NCBI RefSeq assembly: GCF_002923755.1
Contig: NZ_PGFZ01000002.1
Span: forward strand, 395,344-459,343
Reading direction: 5' to 3'
Length of the DNA: 64,000 bases
Origin: Methylovulum psychrotolerans
GTDB taxonomy: Bacteria; Pseudomonadota; Gammaproteobacteria; Methylococcales; Methylomonadaceae
The notes beneath the pieces are model-generated. The model did not search any database. It was not told where the DNA came from and saw nothing but the letters and a program-made list of their open reading frames with translations. Below are positions 44,601 to 55,995 of the stretch, piece after piece. The first letter of the stretch is position 1, and each line of letters starts with the position of its first letter. The translations under genes and the position numbers were made by a program.

Positions 44601-44605
44601 TAAAT

Positions 44606-44917
44606 ATGTCAAATCAAACTATCAGAATCCGTTTGAAATCATTTGATCATAAATTGATTGATCAATCGGCTGGTGAGATAGTAGAAACAGCAAGAAGAAC
44701 CGGTGCGCAAGTTAAAGGCCCGATTCCCTTGCCTACTAAAAAAGAGCGTTTCACAATCCTGATCTCTCCGCATGTTAATAAAGATGCTCGCGATCAATAT
44801 GAGTTGCGGACGTATAAAAGATTGTTGGATATTGTAGAACCGACAGACAAGACTGTAGATGCGTTGATGAAACTGGATCTGGCAGCGGGTGTCGATGTTC
44901 AAATAAAATTGAATTAG
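44606..44917 (+). CDS. rpsJ: 30S ribosomal protein uS10
   Basis: A 103-residue protein ([18 protein letters not shown], then [13 protein letters not shown]), also the NusE antitermination partner of NusB. First gene of the S10 operon; only 5 bases follow tuf, so there is no room for a separate S10 leader of the E. coli kind. Confidence 0.98.
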   Translation: MSNQTIRIRLKSFDHKLIDQSAGEIVETARRTGAQVKGPIPLPTKKERFTILISPHVNKDARDQYELRTYKRLLDIVEPTDKTVDALMKLDLAAGVDVQIKLN

Positions 44918-44935
44918 AAGTAGAGGAATTGGCAA

Positions 44936-45586
44936 ATGTCAATAGGTCTTATTGGTCGTAAATGTGGAATGACCAGAGTTTTTTGTGAAGACGGTTCATC
45001 AGTACCCGTGACTGTTGTCCAGATTGAAGCAAATACAGTGACTCAAGTGAAAGGCATCGAACGCGATGGTTATCGCTCGATCCAAGTCACAACCGGTGAT
45101 AAAAAATCTTCCAGGGTCAACAAAGCAATGTCTGGTCATTACGCTGCGGCTAATGTGACAGCGGGTCGTGGTCTTTGGGAGTTCCGTCTTGAAGAAGGCG
45201 AAGGTGATGAATTTAGCACTGGCTCGGTATTGCCGTTGACCCTCTTCACCGAAGGTCAGTATATCGATGTCCAAGGCAGAAGCATTGGTAAAGGTTTTGC
45301 CGGCGGTATCAAGCGTCATAACTTTCACATGCAGGATGCTACCCACGGTAACTCCCGTTCGCATAGGGTATTAGGCTCTATCGGTATGAACCAAACGCCG
45401 GGCCGGGTTTTCAAAGGCAAAAAGATGGAAGGTCATATGGGGGCGGTGCAAAAAACCATCCAAAACCTGACTATCCATGCCATTGATGAGGAACGGGGTT
45501 TGATTTTGGTTAGAGGCTCAGTGCCTGGTGCTGAGGGCGGTGATGTCATTATCACGCCCGCAATGAAAAAGCGGAATAAGGGTTAA
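44936..45586 (+). CDS. rplC: 50S ribosomal protein uL3
   Basis: A 216-residue protein near the peptidyl-transferase centre. [16 protein letters not shown] and the [20 protein letters not shown] loop, with the Gln methylated in E. coli, are conserved. Confidence 0.98.
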   Translation: MSIGLIGRKCGMTRVFCEDGSSVPVTVVQIEANTVTQVKGIERDGYRSIQVTTGDKKSSRVNKAMSGHYAAANVTAGRGLWEFRLEEGEGDEFSTGSVLPLTLFTEGQYIDVQGRSIGKGFAGGIKRHNFHMQDATHGNSRSHRVLGSIGMNQTPGRVFKGKKMEGHMGAVQKTIQNLTIHAIDEERGLILVRGSVPGAEGGDVIITPAMKKRNKG

Positions 45587-45589
45587 GTC

Positions 45590-46210
45590 ATGGGTTTGTA
45601 TATACCTGCTTTAAACGAAGGCGATTCTGCCGGTCAGCTCGAAGTGGCTGATGCGGTATTCGGTCAGGCTTTCAATGAAACGTTGGTGCATCAGCTGGTC
45701 GTCCGCTATATGGCGGGTGGTCGTGCAGGTACTAAAGCGCAAAAAACACGTTCGGATGTCAGCGGCGGCGGTATCAAGCCTTGGCGTCAAAAAGGCACAG
45801 GCCGTGCCAGATCCGGTACCACACGTAGCCCTATCTGGCGCACCGGTGGTGTGACTTTCGCGGCACGCCCCAGATCATACGAACAAAAGTTAAACAAAAA
45901 AATGTTCCGCGTGGGCATTAAATCAATCTTGTCCGAGTTGCTCAGACAAGAGCGTCTGGTGGTCAGTCAAGATATTTTGCCGGGTACGCCAAAAACGAAG
46001 GAATTGGTCGCCAAGCTGAAAACGCTTGATGCCAAACGGGTCGTGATTATTGTCGAACAGTTAGATGTCAATCTGGCTTTGGCGGCGCGTAACATCCCTT
46101 ATGTAGAAGTTGTTGAAGCGATAAACTTAAGCCCAGTCCTGTTGGTTTCGGCCGATAAAGTCATCGCTACCCCCCAAGCGCTGAAAATCATTGAGGAGCG
46201 TTTATCGTGA
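45590..46210 (+). CDS. rplD: 50S ribosomal protein uL4
   Basis: A 206-residue exit-tunnel protein; in E. coli it represses the S10 operon. The extended loop [18 protein letters not shown] is intact. It begins 3 bases after rplC and overlaps rplW by 4 bases. Confidence 0.98.
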   Translation: MGLYIPALNEGDSAGQLEVADAVFGQAFNETLVHQLVVRYMAGGRAGTKAQKTRSDVSGGGIKPWRQKGTGRARSGTTRSPIWRTGGVTFAARPRSYEQKLNKKMFRVGIKSILSELLRQERLVVSQDILPGTPKTKELVAKLKTLDAKRVVIIVEQLDVNLALAARNIPYVEVVEAINLSPVLLVSADKVIATPQALKIIEERLS

Positions 46211-46506
46211 GTATGAGTTCGTATCAATTGGCAAACGTCCTGCTGGCACCGATAGTTTCGGAAAAAAGCGCGGCTCTTGCGGAAAGCAACAAACAATTTG
46301 TCTTCAAGGTCGATAAACGGGCCAACAAAGACGAAATTAAAAGTGCAGTGGAATTGATGTTTAGTGTTGAAGTTGACTCTGTTAATGTGCTGAACGTTAA
46401 AGGTAAACAAAAAAGATCGGCACGTTCATTATATAAAAAGTCCGATTGGAAAAAGGCTTATGTGAAACTTAAGGAAGGGTTTGACATAGAGTTTGCCACT
46501 GCTTAA
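46207..46506 (+). CDS. rplW: 50S ribosomal protein uL23
   Basis: A 99-residue tunnel-exit protein where trigger factor and SRP dock. Start GTG 46207 overlaps the rplD stop; ATG two codons later is an alternative. [14 protein letters not shown] and [17 protein letters not shown] are typical. Confidence 0.97.
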   Translation: MSMSSYQLANVLLAPIVSEKSAALAESNKQFVFKVDKRANKDEIKSAVELMFSVEVDSVNVLNVKGKQKRSARSLYKKSDWKKAYVKLKEGFDIEFATA

Positions 46507-46545
46507 TTCAGTTACTTCAAAGGTCAATAGGAAACGGTAAAAAAC

Positions 46546-47367
46546 ATGGCTATTGTAAAGTCAAAACCGACATCACCAGGATCACGGTTTGTTGTACGAG
46601 TAAAAAACGATGAATTGCATAAGGGTAGCCCTTATGCACCTTTATTAAGCAAAATCAGTAAAAGCGGTGGTCGTAACAACCAAGGGCGCATAACAACACG
46701 TCATGTTGGTGGTGGTCATAAACAACAATACCGTATTATTGATTTTAAAAGAAACAAAACCAATATCCCTGCGGTAGTCGAGCGTTTGGAATACGATCCG
46801 AATCGTACCGCCAACATCGCCTTAGTCCTGTATAAAGACGGCGAGCGCAGATATATTATTGCCCCAAAAGGTCTGCAAGTCGGCCAAGAGATCATCTCTT
46901 CCGAGACCGTGCCTGTCAAAACAGGCAACTGTATGCCTTTAAGAAACATCCCGATGGGTACTACCCTGCATTGTGTTGAACTGAAACCCGGCAAAGGCGC
47001 ACAAGTCGCCAGAAGCGCAGGCACTTCAGTGCAATTGGTTGCTAGGGACGGTGCCCATGCCACCATCAGAATGCGTTCTGGTGAAATGCGTAAAGTGATG
47101 GCCGACTGTTTGGCGGTTATTGGTGAAGTCTCCAATGCCGAACATAACCTGATCTCATTAGGTAAAGCCGGTGCGTCAAGATGGCGGGGTGTCCGTCCTA
47201 CTGTCCGAGGTGTTGTTATGAACCCTGTCGACCATCCGCATGGTGGTGGTGAAGGTCGTACTTCCGGCGGCAGACATCCGGTATCACCGTGGGGTATGCC
47301 GACTAAAGGCTACAAAACCAGAAAAAACAAACGTACTGATAATATGATTATCAGACGCCGTAAGTAG
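46546..47367 (+). CDS. rplB: 50S ribosomal protein uL2
   Basis: A 273-residue core protein needed for peptidyl transfer and subunit joining. The C-terminal [20 protein letters not shown] stretch with its key His is intact. Confidence 0.98.
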   Translation: MAIVKSKPTSPGSRFVVRVKNDELHKGSPYAPLLSKISKSGGRNNQGRITTRHVGGGHKQQYRIIDFKRNKTNIPAVVERLEYDPNRTANIALVLYKDGERRYIIAPKGLQVGQEIISSETVPVKTGNCMPLRNIPMGTTLHCVELKPGKGAQVARSAGTSVQLVARDGAHATIRMRSGEMRKVMADCLAVIGEVSNAEHNLISLGKAGASRWRGVRPTVRGVVMNPVDHPHGGGEGRTSGGRHPVSPWGMPTKGYKTRKNKRTDNMIIRRRK

Positions 47368-47384
47368 AATAGAGAGGGATTAAC

Positions 47385-47657
47385 GTGCCGCGCTCAATTA
47401 AAAAAGGTCCTTTTATTGATCACCATCTTCTGAAGAAAGTTGAAGATGCCGTAAACAGCAATAATCGGAAACCAATTAAAACATGGTCGAGAAGATCAAT
47501 GATCATTCCCGACATGCTCGGTTTGACCATTGCTATACATAATGGCAAGCTCCATATTCCGGTATTGATTTCTGAAAATATGATAGGCCATAAATTAGGT
47601 GAATTTGCACCTACCCGTACATATAAAGGCCATGTGGCTGATAAGAAATCGAGATAG
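47385..47657 (+). CDS. rpsS: 30S ribosomal protein uS19
   Basis: A 90-residue head protein starting at GTG 47385. [18 protein letters not shown] and [18 protein letters not shown] are conserved. Confidence 0.98.
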   Translation: MPRSIKKGPFIDHHLLKKVEDAVNSNNRKPIKTWSRRSMIIPDMLGLTIAIHNGKLHIPVLISENMIGHKLGEFAPTRTYKGHVADKKSR

Positions 47658-47670
47658 GGGCTTGTAGATA

Positions 47671-48006
47671 ATGGAAATTTCCGCAAAATTAAGTAATGCG
47701 CCTTTATCTGCCCAAAAAGCCCGTCTGGTCGGCGATCAAATTCGTGGCCTGGCGGTTGATAAGGCTCTGAACACATTGAAGTTCAGCTCCAAAAAAGCTG
47801 CCGCTATCATAAAGAAAATACTCGAATCGGCTATCGCTAACGCGGAGCACAATGAGAGTATTGATATTGATGATTTAAGGGTGTCCACCGTTTTTGTCAA
47901 CGAAGGGCCAACTATGAAACGGTTTAAGGCGAGAGCCAAAGGACGTGCGAACCATATCCTTAAGAGAACCTGTCATATCACAATTAGCGTTGCAGAATTC
48001 GAGTAG
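47671..48006 (+). CDS. rplV: 50S ribosomal protein uL22
   Basis: A 111-residue exit-tunnel protein. [15 protein letters not shown] and the beta-hairpin loop [15 protein letters not shown], the macrolide-related region, are unaltered in length. Confidence 0.98.
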   Translation: MEISAKLSNAPLSAQKARLVGDQIRGLAVDKALNTLKFSSKKAAAIIKKILESAIANAEHNESIDIDDLRVSTVFVNEGPTMKRFKARAKGRANHILKRTCHITISVAEFE

Positions 48007-48018
48007 GGGTTTATAGAT

Positions 48019-48690
48019 ATGGGTCAGAAAGTACATCCAACGGGCATACGCCTTGGCATTGTCAAAGATTGGAATTCAAGATGGTATGCGAGTTCGCAAG
48101 ATTACCCAATTTTTCTGCATCAAGATCTGAAGATCAGGGAATTTATCAGAAAAAAATTGGCTAACGCCTCAGTGAGCCGCATCCAAATCAACCGTCCGGC
48201 TAACAACGCCCACATCACCATCCATACCGCAAGACCCGGTATTGTGATCGGTAAAAAAGGCGAAGACATTGATGTGTTGAAGCAAGAAATATCAAAAATG
48301 ATCGGTATCCCCGTTCAAGTTAACGTTGAAGAGATCAGAAAGCCTGAATTGGACGCGCAGTTGGTTGCCGAAGGCATTGCCCAACAGCTTGAAAAACGGA
48401 TTATGTATCGCCGCGCCATGAAACGTGCCGTGACCAACACCATGCGTTTGGGTGCCGAAGGCATCAAAATCAGCATCGGTGGCCGTCTGAACGGTGCTGA
48501 GATTGCGCGTACCGAATGGTATCGGGAAGGTCGTGTGCCTTTGCATACCCTGCGTGCCGACATCGATTATGCGACCGCCGAAGCGAACACCACCTATGGA
48601 ATTATCGGTATCAAAATCTGGATATTCAAAGGTGAAGTCTTCGACATGGACGCGCATATCGCCTCCATTAATTCTGAATCTAAAAAATAG
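48019..48690 (+). CDS. rpsC: 30S ribosomal protein uS3
   Basis: A 223-residue mRNA-entry protein. The N-terminal [14 protein letters not shown], the KH domain with [10 protein letters not shown], and the C-terminal [20 protein letters not shown] box are present. Confidence 0.98.
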   Translation: MGQKVHPTGIRLGIVKDWNSRWYASSQDYPIFLHQDLKIREFIRKKLANASVSRIQINRPANNAHITIHTARPGIVIGKKGEDIDVLKQEISKMIGIPVQVNVEEIRKPELDAQLVAEGIAQQLEKRIMYRRAMKRAVTNTMRLGAEGIKISIGGRLNGAEIARTEWYREGRVPLHTLRADIDYATAEANTTYGIIGIKIWIFKGEVFDMDAHIASINSESKK

Positions 48691-48706
48691 TTGAAGGGAA
48701 AAAGTC

Positions 48707-49120
48707 ATGCTTCAACCTAAAAGAACCAAATTTCGTAAGCAACACAAAGGCAGAAACAACGGTACGGCCGTCAAAGGTTCGTCTGTCAGCTTTGGTGAAT
48801 ACGGCTTGAAATCCATCAGCCGTGGCAGATTGACCGCCCGCCAAATCGAATCTGCACGTCGTACCATTACCCGTCACGTCAAGCGTGGCGGTAAAATCTG
48901 GATCAGAATCTTTCCAGATAAGCCAATTACCAAAAAACCATTAGAAGTTCGTATGGGAAAAGGGAAGGGTAGTGTAGAATACTGGGTTGCACAAATCAGA
49001 CCTGGCACAATGCTGTACGAAATCCAAGGGGTTTCCGAAGAGCTGGCCCGCGAAGCGTTTACGCTTGCCGCCGCCAAGTTGCCATTAAAAACACTCTTTA
49101 CCGTTCGGACCATAATGTAA
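48707..49120 (+). CDS. rplP: 50S ribosomal protein uL16
   Basis: A 137-residue protein near the A site. [16 protein letters not shown] and [14 protein letters not shown] are conserved. Its stop overlaps the rpmC ATG by one base (TAATG). Confidence 0.98.
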   Translation: MLQPKRTKFRKQHKGRNNGTAVKGSSVSFGEYGLKSISRGRLTARQIESARRTITRHVKRGGKIWIRIFPDKPITKKPLEVRMGKGKGSVEYWVAQIRPGTMLYEIQGVSEELAREAFTLAAAKLPLKTLFTVRTIM

Positions 49121-49311
49121 TGAAAGCAACCGAATTACGTCAAAAAACCCAAGCCGAATTACAGGCTATGTTGCTCGAGCTGTCACGCGAGCGATTTAAC
49201 CTTAGAATGCAAAAAGCCACAGGCCAGCTTTCTAAGTCAGACCAAGTGAGAAAAGTAAGACGTGATATCGCACGTATCCAGACAGTATTAACACAAATGG
49301 TAGGTGCATGA
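49120..49311 (+). CDS. rpmC: 50S ribosomal protein uL29
   Basis: A 63-residue two-helix protein near the tunnel exit ([15 protein letters not shown], then [17 protein letters not shown]). One-base overlap with rplP; rpsQ starts one base after its stop. Confidence 0.97.
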   Translation: MKATELRQKTQAELQAMLLELSRERFNLRMQKATGQLSKSDQVRKVRRDIARIQTVLTQMVGA

Positions 49312-49312
49312 T

Positions 49313-49576
49313 ATGAGCGAAGCCGTCACTAAATTAAGAACCATCTCCGGTCGGGTGGTCAGCAACAAAATGGACAAAACCATCACGGTTTTGGTTGAGC
49401 GGGTGGTCAAACACCCCGTTTATGGCAAGTACATTAAACGTTCGACTAAAATGATGGCCCATGATGAGAACAATGTTTGCCAAGAAGGCGATCTTGTTTC
49501 AATAGCCTCTTGCAGACCGTTGTCAAAGAACAAAACATTTATGCTTGTTCAGGTCTTAGAAAGTTCGAACAAATAG
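49313..49576 (+). CDS. rpsQ: 30S ribosomal protein uS17
   Basis: An 87-residue early-assembly protein. ATG 49313 is used; a GTG at 49304 would overlap rpmC and add three residues unlike the family. [18 protein letters not shown] is typical. Confidence 0.97.
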   Translation: MSEAVTKLRTISGRVVSNKMDKTITVLVERVVKHPVYGKYIKRSTKMMAHDENNVCQEGDLVSIASCRPLSKNKTFMLVQVLESSNK

Positions 49577-49614
49577 CAGCAGCTATTTATATACAGTCAA
49601 ATTAGGAATAGATC

Positions 49615-49983
49615 ATGATTCAGATGCAAACTAACCTTGATGTCGCCGATAACAGCGGCGCGAAAAAGGTCATGTGTATCAAAGTCCTGGGTGGCTCGCA
49701 CCGACGTTATGCCGGCATTGGTGACATCATCAAAGTCAGCATAAAAGATGCGATCCCGCGCGGAAGAGTAAAAAAAGGCGAAGTCTATAACGCCCTGGTC
49801 GTCAGAACCCGTAAGGGTGTCCGTCGCCCGGACGGTTCGGTAATCCGTTTCGACGGTAACGCGGCGGTTATTTTAAACAATAACCTGCAACCTTTAGGTA
49901 CGCGCATTTTTGGCCCAGTAACACGCGAGCTTAGAGGGGAAAAATTTATGAAAATTATCTCTTTGGCTCCTGAAGTATTATAA
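49615..49983 (+). CDS. rplN: 50S ribosomal protein uL14
   Basis: A 122-residue protein at the subunit interface; first gene of the classical spc group, 38 bases after rps[21 protein letters not shown] and [14 protein letters not shown] are conserved. Confidence 0.98.
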   Translation: MIQMQTNLDVADNSGAKKVMCIKVLGGSHRRYAGIGDIIKVSIKDAIPRGRVKKGEVYNALVVRTRKGVRRPDGSVIRFDGNAAVILNNNLQPLGTRIFGPVTRELRGEKFMKIISLAPEVL

Positions 49984-49993
49984 GGGGAAGAAT

Positions 49994-50311
49994 ATGCAAA
50001 AAATTAAAAAAGGTGATGACGTTATTGTTCGGACTGGTAAGGACAAAGGCAAAAGCGGCCGTGTGACCCAGGTTCTTAAGAATGATAAAGTATTGGTTGA
50101 GGGAATTAACCAAGTCAAAAAGACTCAAAAATCGAACCCAAATACCGGAGCTTCTGGCGGCATCGTCGTAAAAGACATGCCCATCCATATTTCCAATATT
50201 GGTTTGTATAATCCTGCGACAAAAAAGGCAGATCGTATTGGCTTTAGAATATTGGAAGATGGAAAAAAAGTCAGATACTTTAAATCTACCAATCAAGTCG
50301 TTGATAATTAA
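49994..50311 (+). CDS. rplX: 50S ribosomal protein uL24
   Basis: A 105-residue assembly-initiator protein with the KOW motif [17 protein letters not shown] near the N-terminus. Confidence 0.97.
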   Translation: MQKIKKGDDVIVRTGKDKGKSGRVTQVLKNDKVLVEGINQVKKTQKSNPNTGASGGIVVKDMPIHISNIGLYNPATKKADRIGFRILEDGKKVRYFKSTNQVVDN

Positions 50312-50325
50312 GGTGTAGATGGGTT

Positions 50326-50865
50326 ATGGCAAGATTAAAAGAAACATATAAAGAAACCGTGCTTCCGGCATTGATGCAGCAGTTTGGCTACAAGTCCGTC
50401 ATGCAGGCGCCACGGATCACTAAGATCACTTTAAATATGGGCGTGAGCGGCGCAGTCACCGACAAAAAGGTGTTGCAAGCGGCTGTCGCCGATATGGAAA
50501 AAATCGCCGGCCAAAAGCCAGTGGTCACTTTGGCAAGAAAATCCATCGCGGGCTTTAAAATCCGTGACGATATGCCGATTGGCTGCAAAGTGACTTTGCG
50601 CAGCGAAAAAATGTACGAGTTTTTGGATCGTCTGATCAGCATCTCAATCCCACGGATCCGCGACTTTAGGGGCCTTAGCCCAAAAAGTTTCGATGGTCGT
50701 GGTAACTATTCAATGGGTGTTAAAGAGCAGATCATCTTCCCAGAAATTGATTACGACAAGATTGATGTTTTGCGCGGCATGGATATTACCATCACTACGA
50801 CAGCACGGACAAATGAAGAAGGTTTAGCGTTGCTGAAACTGTTCAATTTCCCATTTAAGAGCTAA
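50326..50865 (+). CDS. rplE: 50S ribosomal protein uL5
   Basis: A 179-residue central-protuberance protein that binds 5S r[39 protein letters not shown] and the C-terminal LKLFNFPF end are typical. Confidence 0.98.
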   Translation: MARLKETYKETVLPALMQQFGYKSVMQAPRITKITLNMGVSGAVTDKKVLQAAVADMEKIAGQKPVVTLARKSIAGFKIRDDMPIGCKVTLRSEKMYEFLDRLISISIPRIRDFRGLSPKSFDGRGNYSMGVKEQIIFPEIDYDKIDVLRGMDITITTTARTNEEGLALLKLFNFPFKS

Positions 50866-50878
50866 GGGTAGGTTTATC

Positions 50879-51184
50879 ATGGCAAAGAAATCAATGATCG
50901 CTCGTGAAGACAAGCGCAAAAAGTTGGTAAAAAAATACAGTGCTAAACGTGACGCTTTGAAAGAAGCCATCAGAAGCCCTAACACATCGTTTGAAGACAA
51001 AGAATTGGCGCAAGTGCAACTGCAAAAGCTGCCACGGGATTCGAGCATGTCCAGAGTGCGTAACCGTTGTAATTTGACCGGCCGTCCGCACGGATATTAT
51101 CGTAAGTTTGGCCTGAGCCGTAACAAGCTGAGAGAAGCCACAATGCGTGGTGACGTGCCTGGCTTAGTTAAGGCTAGCTGGTAA
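50879..51184 (+). CDS. rpsN: 30S ribosomal protein uS14
   Basis: A 101-residue long form of uS14 without the CxxC zinc ribbon, as in most Proteobacteria. [20 protein letters not shown] is intact. Confidence 0.98.
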   Translation: MAKKSMIAREDKRKKLVKKYSAKRDALKEAIRSPNTSFEDKELAQVQLQKLPRDSSMSRVRNRCNLTGRPHGYYRKFGLSRNKLREATMRGDVPGLVKASW

Positions 51185-51215
51185 TATCTGGTAGATCGAG
51201 TTAGGAGAAATAATA

Positions 51216-51611
51216 ATGAGTATGACAGATCCTGTAGCGGATATGCTGACACGCATCAGAAACGGCCAATCGGCAGGTAAGAAATTTATCAAGCAGCCGT
51301 CTTCAAAATTGAAAGTGTCGATAGCAAAAGTATTAAAAGAAGAAGGTTATATAACCGATTTTAGTACAGAAACGGTAGGTAATCACATCGAAATGACGGT
51401 CGAACTGAAATACTATAAAGGTGTTCCGGTTATCGAAAATATTAAAAGAATTAGTAGACCCGGCTTACGCATCTATAAATCTAAAGATGAGTTGCCAAAG
51501 GTTCTTGGTGGTTTGGGTATTGCTATTGTATCAACATCAAATGGTGTTATGACTGACCGGGCTGCACGCGCTATCGGGCATGGCGGCGAAGTTATTTGTA
51601 CTGTTTGTTAA
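51216..51611 (+). CDS. rpsH: 30S ribosomal protein uS8
   Basis: A 131-residue 16S-binding protein, the spc operon repressor in E. coli. [18 protein letters not shown] and the C-terminal [14 protein letters not shown] are conserved. Confidence 0.98.
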   Translation: MSMTDPVADMLTRIRNGQSAGKKFIKQPSSKLKVSIAKVLKEEGYITDFSTETVGNHIEMTVELKYYKGVPVIENIKRISRPGLRIYKSKDELPKVLGGLGIAIVSTSNGVMTDRAARAIGHGGEVICTVC

Positions 51612-51623
51612 TGTAGGCGTGTT

Positions 51624-52157
51624 ATGTCAAGAATTGCTAAAGCCCCAATCACTATACCTAAGGGTGTAGACGTAAAATTAGAGAACAACAGCGTGACCGT
51701 TAAAGGAGCTAAAGGTCTGTTGTCGTTTGCGCTTAATCCGGCAGTCAGCGTCGATATCACTGATGACGTTATGCAACTGGTCTGGAATAAGGATGACAAA
51801 ATTGCGACCGCCCAAGCAGGTACTGCACGGGCGATTGTCAGTAACATGGTTACTGGTGTTTCTGCGGGTTTTGAAAGAAAACTGACCTTGATCGGTGTAG
51901 GTTACAGAGCGCAAGCGAAAGAAACTGTCTTAAGCTTGTCTTTGGGTTACTCCCACCCTGTCGAGTTCGAAATCCCTGCCGGCGTGACGATTGAGACTCC
52001 CACTCAAACAGAAATCGTCATCAAAGGCAGCGATAAGCAACAGATAGGGCAAGTGGCCGCCAAAATTAGGGCGTATCGTCCACCTGAACCCTATAAAGGC
52101 AAAGGTGTCAGATATGCTGATGAGACTGTTATCAAGAAAGAAGCTAAGAAGAAATAA
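51624..52157 (+). CDS. rplF: 50S ribosomal protein uL6
   Basis: A 177-residue duplicated-domain protein near the factor-binding site. [17 protein letters not shown] and the C-terminal [16 protein letters not shown] are conserved. Confidence 0.98.
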   Translation: MSRIAKAPITIPKGVDVKLENNSVTVKGAKGLLSFALNPAVSVDITDDVMQLVWNKDDKIATAQAGTARAIVSNMVTGVSAGFERKLTLIGVGYRAQAKETVLSLSLGYSHPVEFEIPAGVTIETPTQTEIVIKGSDKQQIGQVAAKIRAYRPPEPYKGKGVRYADETVIKKEAKKK

Positions 52158-52166
52158 GGTGGCGTG

Positions 52167-52520
52167 ATGGAAAAGAAGCAAACTCGTATGAAGCGCGCAT
52201 TGAAATTGCGTTGCAAAATAAAAAAATTAAATGCCATCCGCTTATCGGTTCATAAGACCTCCCAGCATATCTACGCCCAAATCATCAGCGGTGATGGCAC
52301 CAGCACTTTGGTGAGCGCGTCAACCACACAAGCGGACATCAAATCGGGATTGAAAAATACCGACAACATCCAGGCGGCGGCTGAAGTGGGCAAGCACATC
52401 GCCCAACGGGCGCTTGCTGCGGGTATCACTGAGGTTGCTTTTGATCGATCTGGTTTTAAATATCATGGTCGCGTGAAAGCATTGGCTGATGCTGCGCGTG
52501 AAGTCGGCTTGAAGTTTTAG
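52167..52520 (+). CDS. rplR: 50S ribosomal protein uL18
   Basis: A 117-residue 5S rRNA-binding protein ([21 protein letters not shown] at the C-terminus, broken here only by spacing). ATG 52167 is used with AAGGTGG upstream; the adjacent GTG 52164 is an alternative. Confidence 0.97.
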   Translation: MEKKQTRMKRALKLRCKIKKLNAIRLSVHKTSQHIYAQIISGDGTSTLVSASTTQADIKSGLKNTDNIQAAAEVGKHIAQRALAAGITEVAFDRSGFKYHGRVKALADAAREVGLKF

Positions 52521-52529
52521 GAGAATAAA

Positions 52530-53036
52530 ATGTCTACAGCACCTGCCCAAGGCAGTACTGACGGTTTGCAAGAGAAGCTCGTTAACGTAAGACGGGTAGC
52601 GAAAGTGGTTAAAGGTGGCCGCGTGTTCGGCTTTACCGCCCTGACAGTGGTCGGCGACGGCGCAGGCCGTGTCGGTTACGGTGTGAGCAAAGCCCGCGAA
52701 GTGCCGATTGCCATCCAAAAATCATTGGAGCAAGCCCGCAAAAACATGCGTAAAGTGTCTCTGAAAGGCGACACCTTACAATACCCGATCATGAACACCA
52801 CCGGAGCGGCGAAAGTTTACATGCAGCCTGCTTCCGAAGGTACGGGCATTATCGCGGGCGGCGCGATGCGTGCGGTTTTTGAAGTTGTCGGCGTACATAA
52901 TGTCTTGGCAAAATGTATCGGCACCAACAACCCCATCAACGTGGTCAGAGCAACCATCAACGGCCTTACTGGAATGCACAACATCAACCAAATAGCCGCC
53001 AAACGTGGTTTATCTGTCGATCAAATTATCGGATAA
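52530..53036 (+). CDS. rpsE: 30S ribosomal protein uS5
   Basis: A 168-residue accuracy-centre protein. [19 protein letters not shown] and the [18 protein letters not shown] loop are typical. rpmD follows after 6 bases. Confidence 0.98.
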   Translation: MSTAPAQGSTDGLQEKLVNVRRVAKVVKGGRVFGFTALTVVGDGAGRVGYGVSKAREVPIAIQKSLEQARKNMRKVSLKGDTLQYPIMNTTGAAKVYMQPASEGTGIIAGGAMRAVFEVVGVHNVLAKCIGTNNPINVVRATINGLTGMHNINQIAAKRGLSVDQIIG

Positions 53037-53042
53037 CGTAAC

Positions 53043-53228
53043 ATGGCTACTAATAAATTGAGTGTGACAATGATTAAGAGCAAGTTTGGGCGTTTACCCA
53101 GACATCAAGCGTGTCTGAAAGGCTTGGGTCTGCGTAAGATGCATCAAACCGTTGAAGTTCTTAATACGCCAGAAAACAGAGGCATGATAAATAAAATATC
53201 GTATATGCTAAAAGTTGAGGAAGTATAA
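53043..53228 (+). CDS. rpmD: 50S ribosomal protein uL30
   Basis: A 61-residue protein. [20 protein letters not shown] and [20 protein letters not shown] match the family. Its stop overlaps the rplO ATG by one base. Confidence 0.97.
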   Translation: MATNKLSVTMIKSKFGRLPRHQACLKGLGLRKMHQTVEVLNTPENRGMINKISYMLKVEEV

Positions 53229-53662
53229 TGTTTCTGAATACCATACAGTCCAGTGAAGGATCACGCAAAAAATCCAGACGCGTAGGCCGGGGTATCGGCT
53301 GTACGATGGGCAAAACTTGCGGAAGAGGCCATAAAGGTCAAAAAGCCAGAAGTGGCGGCTTCCACAAAGTCGGTTTCGAAGGCGGTCAGATGCCTTTGCA
53401 ACGCCGTTTGCCGAAAGTCGGCTTTAAATCAAGATCACAAAAATTCTCTGCCGAAGTCCGTTTGAGCGAGCTGAACGGCCTGACTTCTGAGGTCATTGAT
53501 TTGAAGGCATTGATTGACGCGAATATCGTCCCTGCTTTTACTAAGTTAGCAAAAATCATTAAATCGGGTGAAGTCACTAAAGCTGTCACCATTAAAGGGA
53601 TTAATGTTACTGGTGGCGCACGTGTAGCCATTGAAGCGCTTGGTGGAACAATAGAGGCTTAA
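53228..53662 (+). CDS. rplO: 50S ribosomal protein uL15
   Basis: A 144-residue protein with the basic, Gly-rich N-terminal extension ([20 protein letters not shown]). A Cys pair near residues 23-29 is somewhat unusual but no zinc site is evident. secY follows after 4 bases. Confidence 0.97.
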   Translation: MFLNTIQSSEGSRKKSRRVGRGIGCTMGKTCGRGHKGQKARSGGFHKVGFEGGQMPLQRRLPKVGFKSRSQKFSAEVRLSELNGLTSEVIDLKALIDANIVPAFTKLAKIIKSGEVTKAVTIKGINVTGGARVAIEALGGTIEA

Positions 53663-53666
53663 TTCA

Positions 53667-54989
53667 GTGAATACTCCAAGAGCGCAAATGACCAACAAGC
53701 CGGGCAATTTTTCCGAGCTGCAAGCAAGATTGTTTTTTGTCTTAGGTGCCTTTGTGGTGTATCGGGTCGGGGCGCATATCCCGGTTCCTGGCATAGACCC
53801 TAAAGCGCTGGCCATTATGTTTGAACAGCAGAGCGGCTCAATTTTGGACATGTTCAACATGTTCTCAGGTGGGGCTTTGATGCGTTTAAGTCTTTTTGCT
53901 CTGGGTATCATGCCTTATATTTCCGCATCAATCATTATGCAGTTGATGACGGTGGTGCTGCCTTCAATGGAGCAGATGAAGAAAGAAGGTGAGGCGGGCA
54001 GACGTAAAATCTCTCAATTTACCCGCTATGGGACGGTGGTCTTGGCCACCTTCCAGGCGATTGGCATTTCCTTGGCCTTACAAAACCAAACAGCTGGCGG
54101 TTTGTCGGTCGTTTTGCATCCTGGCTTCGGTTTTATCGCCGTCACGACCATCACCTTAGTGACCGGAACGGTCTTTTTGATGTGGTTGGGCGAGCAAGTC
54201 ACCGAGCGCGGTATCGGTAACGGCATCTCCATGATTATCTTCGCCGGTATCGTCTCAGGTTTGCCTAAAGCGGTCGCCAGTACCCTGGAGCTTGCGCAAA
54301 CGGGCGAAATGAACGGCGGCTTTATCCTGTTGCTGTTCTTGTTGTCGGTCGCCGTCACCGCCTTAGTGGTGTTTGTTGAGCGCGGCCAAAGAAGGATTCT
54401 GATTAACTACCCTAAACGCCAGCAAGGCCGCAAGCTTTATGCCGCACAAAGTAGTTTCTTACCCTTAAAAATAAATATGGCGGGTGTTATCCCCCCCATA
54501 TTTGCTTCCAGTATCATCCTGTTCCCTGCGACGATTGCGGGCTGGTTTGGTAATGCGGAAGGTTTTGCCTGGCTACAGGATATTGCCACCATGCTCTCAC
54601 CAGGCCAGCCTGTGTATGTGTTGCTGTATGCTACCGCCATCGTCTTCTTTTGCTTTTTCTATACCGCATTGGTGTTCAATTCAAAAGAGACTGCTGAAAA
54701 TTTAAAAAAATCTGGTGCATTCTTACCCGGTATCAGACCCGGTTTGCAAACTAGCATGTATATCGACAAGGTGATGACCCGGTTAACGTTAATCGGTGCG
54801 TTTTATATCACGCTGGTCTGTTTGTTGCCGGAGTTTTTAATCGTGTATTGGAATGTCCCCTTTTATTTTGGCGGAACTTCTTTGTTGATTATTGTCGTAG
54901 TGGTTATGGATTTCATTTCTCAAATGCAAACCCATGTAATGTCACAGCAATATGAAGGCTTAATGAAGAAAGCCAATTTAAAGAAATGA
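53667..54989 (+). CDS. secY: Preprotein translocase channel SecY
   Basis: A 440-residue, ten-segment inner-membrane channel. The plug region [15 protein letters not shown], the gate segments and the cytoplasmic ribosome-binding loop [20 protein letters not shown] are intact. GTG start, 4 bases after rplO. Confidence 0.98.
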   Translation: MNTPRAQMTNKPGNFSELQARLFFVLGAFVVYRVGAHIPVPGIDPKALAIMFEQQSGSILDMFNMFSGGALMRLSLFALGIMPYISASIIMQLMTVVLPSMEQMKKEGEAGRRKISQFTRYGTVVLATFQAIGISLALQNQTAGGLSVVLHPGFGFIAVTTITLVTGTVFLMWLGEQVTERGIGNGISMIIFAGIVSGLPKAVASTLELAQTGEMNGGFILLLFLLSVAVTALVVFVERGQRRILINYPKRQQGRKLYAAQSSFLPLKINMAGVIPPIFASSIILFPATIAGWFGNAEGFAWLQDIATMLSPGQPVYVLLYATAIVFFCFFYTALVFNSKETAENLKKSGAFLPGIRPGLQTSMYIDKVMTRLTLIGAFYITLVCLLPEFLIVYWNVPFYFGGTSLLIIVVVVMDFISQMQTHVMSQQYEGLMKKANLKK

Positions 54990-55019
54990 TTTTGTTGTAA
55001 AAACAATTAGGAGTTTGCA

Positions 55020-55133
55020 GTGAAAGTTCGTGCATCTGTAAAAAAAATTTGTAGAAATTGTAAAATAGTCAAAAGAAACGGTGTCGTTCGGGTTATCTGC
55101 CTTGATGGCAGACATAAACAGCGACAAGGTTGA
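55020..55133 (+). CDS. rpmJ: 50S ribosomal protein bL36
   Basis: A 37-residue protein starting at GTG 55020, with AGGAG 10 bases upstream. The zinc ligands are all present: Cys11, Cys14, Cys27 and His32 ([25 protein letters not shown]). It is the zinc-binding form. Placed between secY and rpsM as in E. coli and relatives. Confidence 0.96.
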   Translation: MKVRASVKKICRNCKIVKRNGVVRVICLDGRHKQRQG

Positions 55134-55138
55134 TTTTG

Positions 55139-55167
55139 TTGTGTCTTTATTTCTATAGTGCTATAAT
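55139..55167 (+). promoter_or_regulatory. Extended -10 promoter of the alpha operon (rpsM)
   Basis: A perfect TATAAT (55162-55167) preceded by TGC, i.e. an extended -10, with TTGTGT (55139-55144) 17 bases upstream. It lies in the 75-base rpmJ-rpsM spacer and gives the alpha operon its own start. Confidence 0.65.
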
Positions 55168-55208
55168 TCGGCACTTAACTTTAGAATATTAGTCAAAGGG
55201 GTATCTGA

Positions 55209-55565
55209 ATGGCACGTATTGCCGGGATAAATGTACCAGATCATAAGCACGCAGTTATTGCCTTAACTGCGATTTATGGAGTTGGCCGTCAAACTGCATC
55301 TGAAATTTGTGCGGAAGTAGGTATATTGCCGTCCATTAAAATAAAAGAATTAACCGAAGATCAGTTGGAAACGATTCGTGGAGTCGTTTCAAAGATGACA
55401 GTGGAAGGTGATCTTCGCCGCGAAGTTTCTATGAATATTAAACGCTTAATGGATCTAGGTTGTTATCGCGGGATTAGGCATCGCCGTGGTCTGCCGTTAA
55501 GGGGGCAACGGACAAGAACCAATGCCCGGACTAGAAAAGGTCCGCGTAAACCTATTAGAAAATAA
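55209..55565 (+). CDS. rpsM: 30S ribosomal protein uS13
   Basis: A 118-residue head protein contacting P-site t[23 protein letters not shown], then [19 protein letters not shown], are conserved. First gene after the alpha-operon promoter. Confidence 0.98.
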   Translation: MARIAGINVPDHKHAVIALTAIYGVGRQTASEICAEVGILPSIKIKELTEDQLETIRGVVSKMTVEGDLRREVSMNIKRLMDLGCYRGIRHRRGLPLRGQRTRTNARTRKGPRKPIRK

Positions 55566-55590
55566 GATATTCTTTAAAGAGAAAAAGTAA

Positions 55591-55977
55591 ATGGCTAGTC
55601 CAAATCGTTCAAGAAAACGTATTAAAAAAGAAGTGGTTGACGGTATCGTCCATGTCCATGCGTCTTTTAATAATACTATAATAACAATAACCGATAGAAA
55701 AGGGAACGCTCTGTCTTGGGCTACCTCTGGCGGTTCCGGTTTCCGTGGTTCAAGAAAAAGTACCCCGTTCGCCGCACAGGTTGCCGCTGAAAAAGCGGGT
55801 ATTGTTGCCCAAGAGTTTGGCATGAAAAACTTAGATGTACTGGTTAAAGGTCCAGGTCCTGGACGTGAATCTGCGGTTAGATCGTTAAATAACCTCGGCT
55901 TCAAAATCACCAATATTATTGATGTCACTCCCATTCCTCACAATGGTTGCCGTCCACCTAAGAAACGCCGCGTATAG
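55591..55977 (+). CDS. rpsK: 30S ribosomal protein uS11
   Basis: A 128-residue platform protein. [20 protein letters not shown] and the C-terminal [16 protein letters not shown] are conserved. Confidence 0.98.
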   Translation: MASPNRSRKRIKKEVVDGIVHVHASFNNTIITITDRKGNALSWATSGGSGFRGSRKSTPFAAQVAAEKAGIVAQEFGMKNLDVLVKGPGPGRESAVRSLNNLGFKITNIIDVTPIPHNGCRPPKKRRV

Positions 55978-55995
55978 AGAATTTGGAGCAATAAT

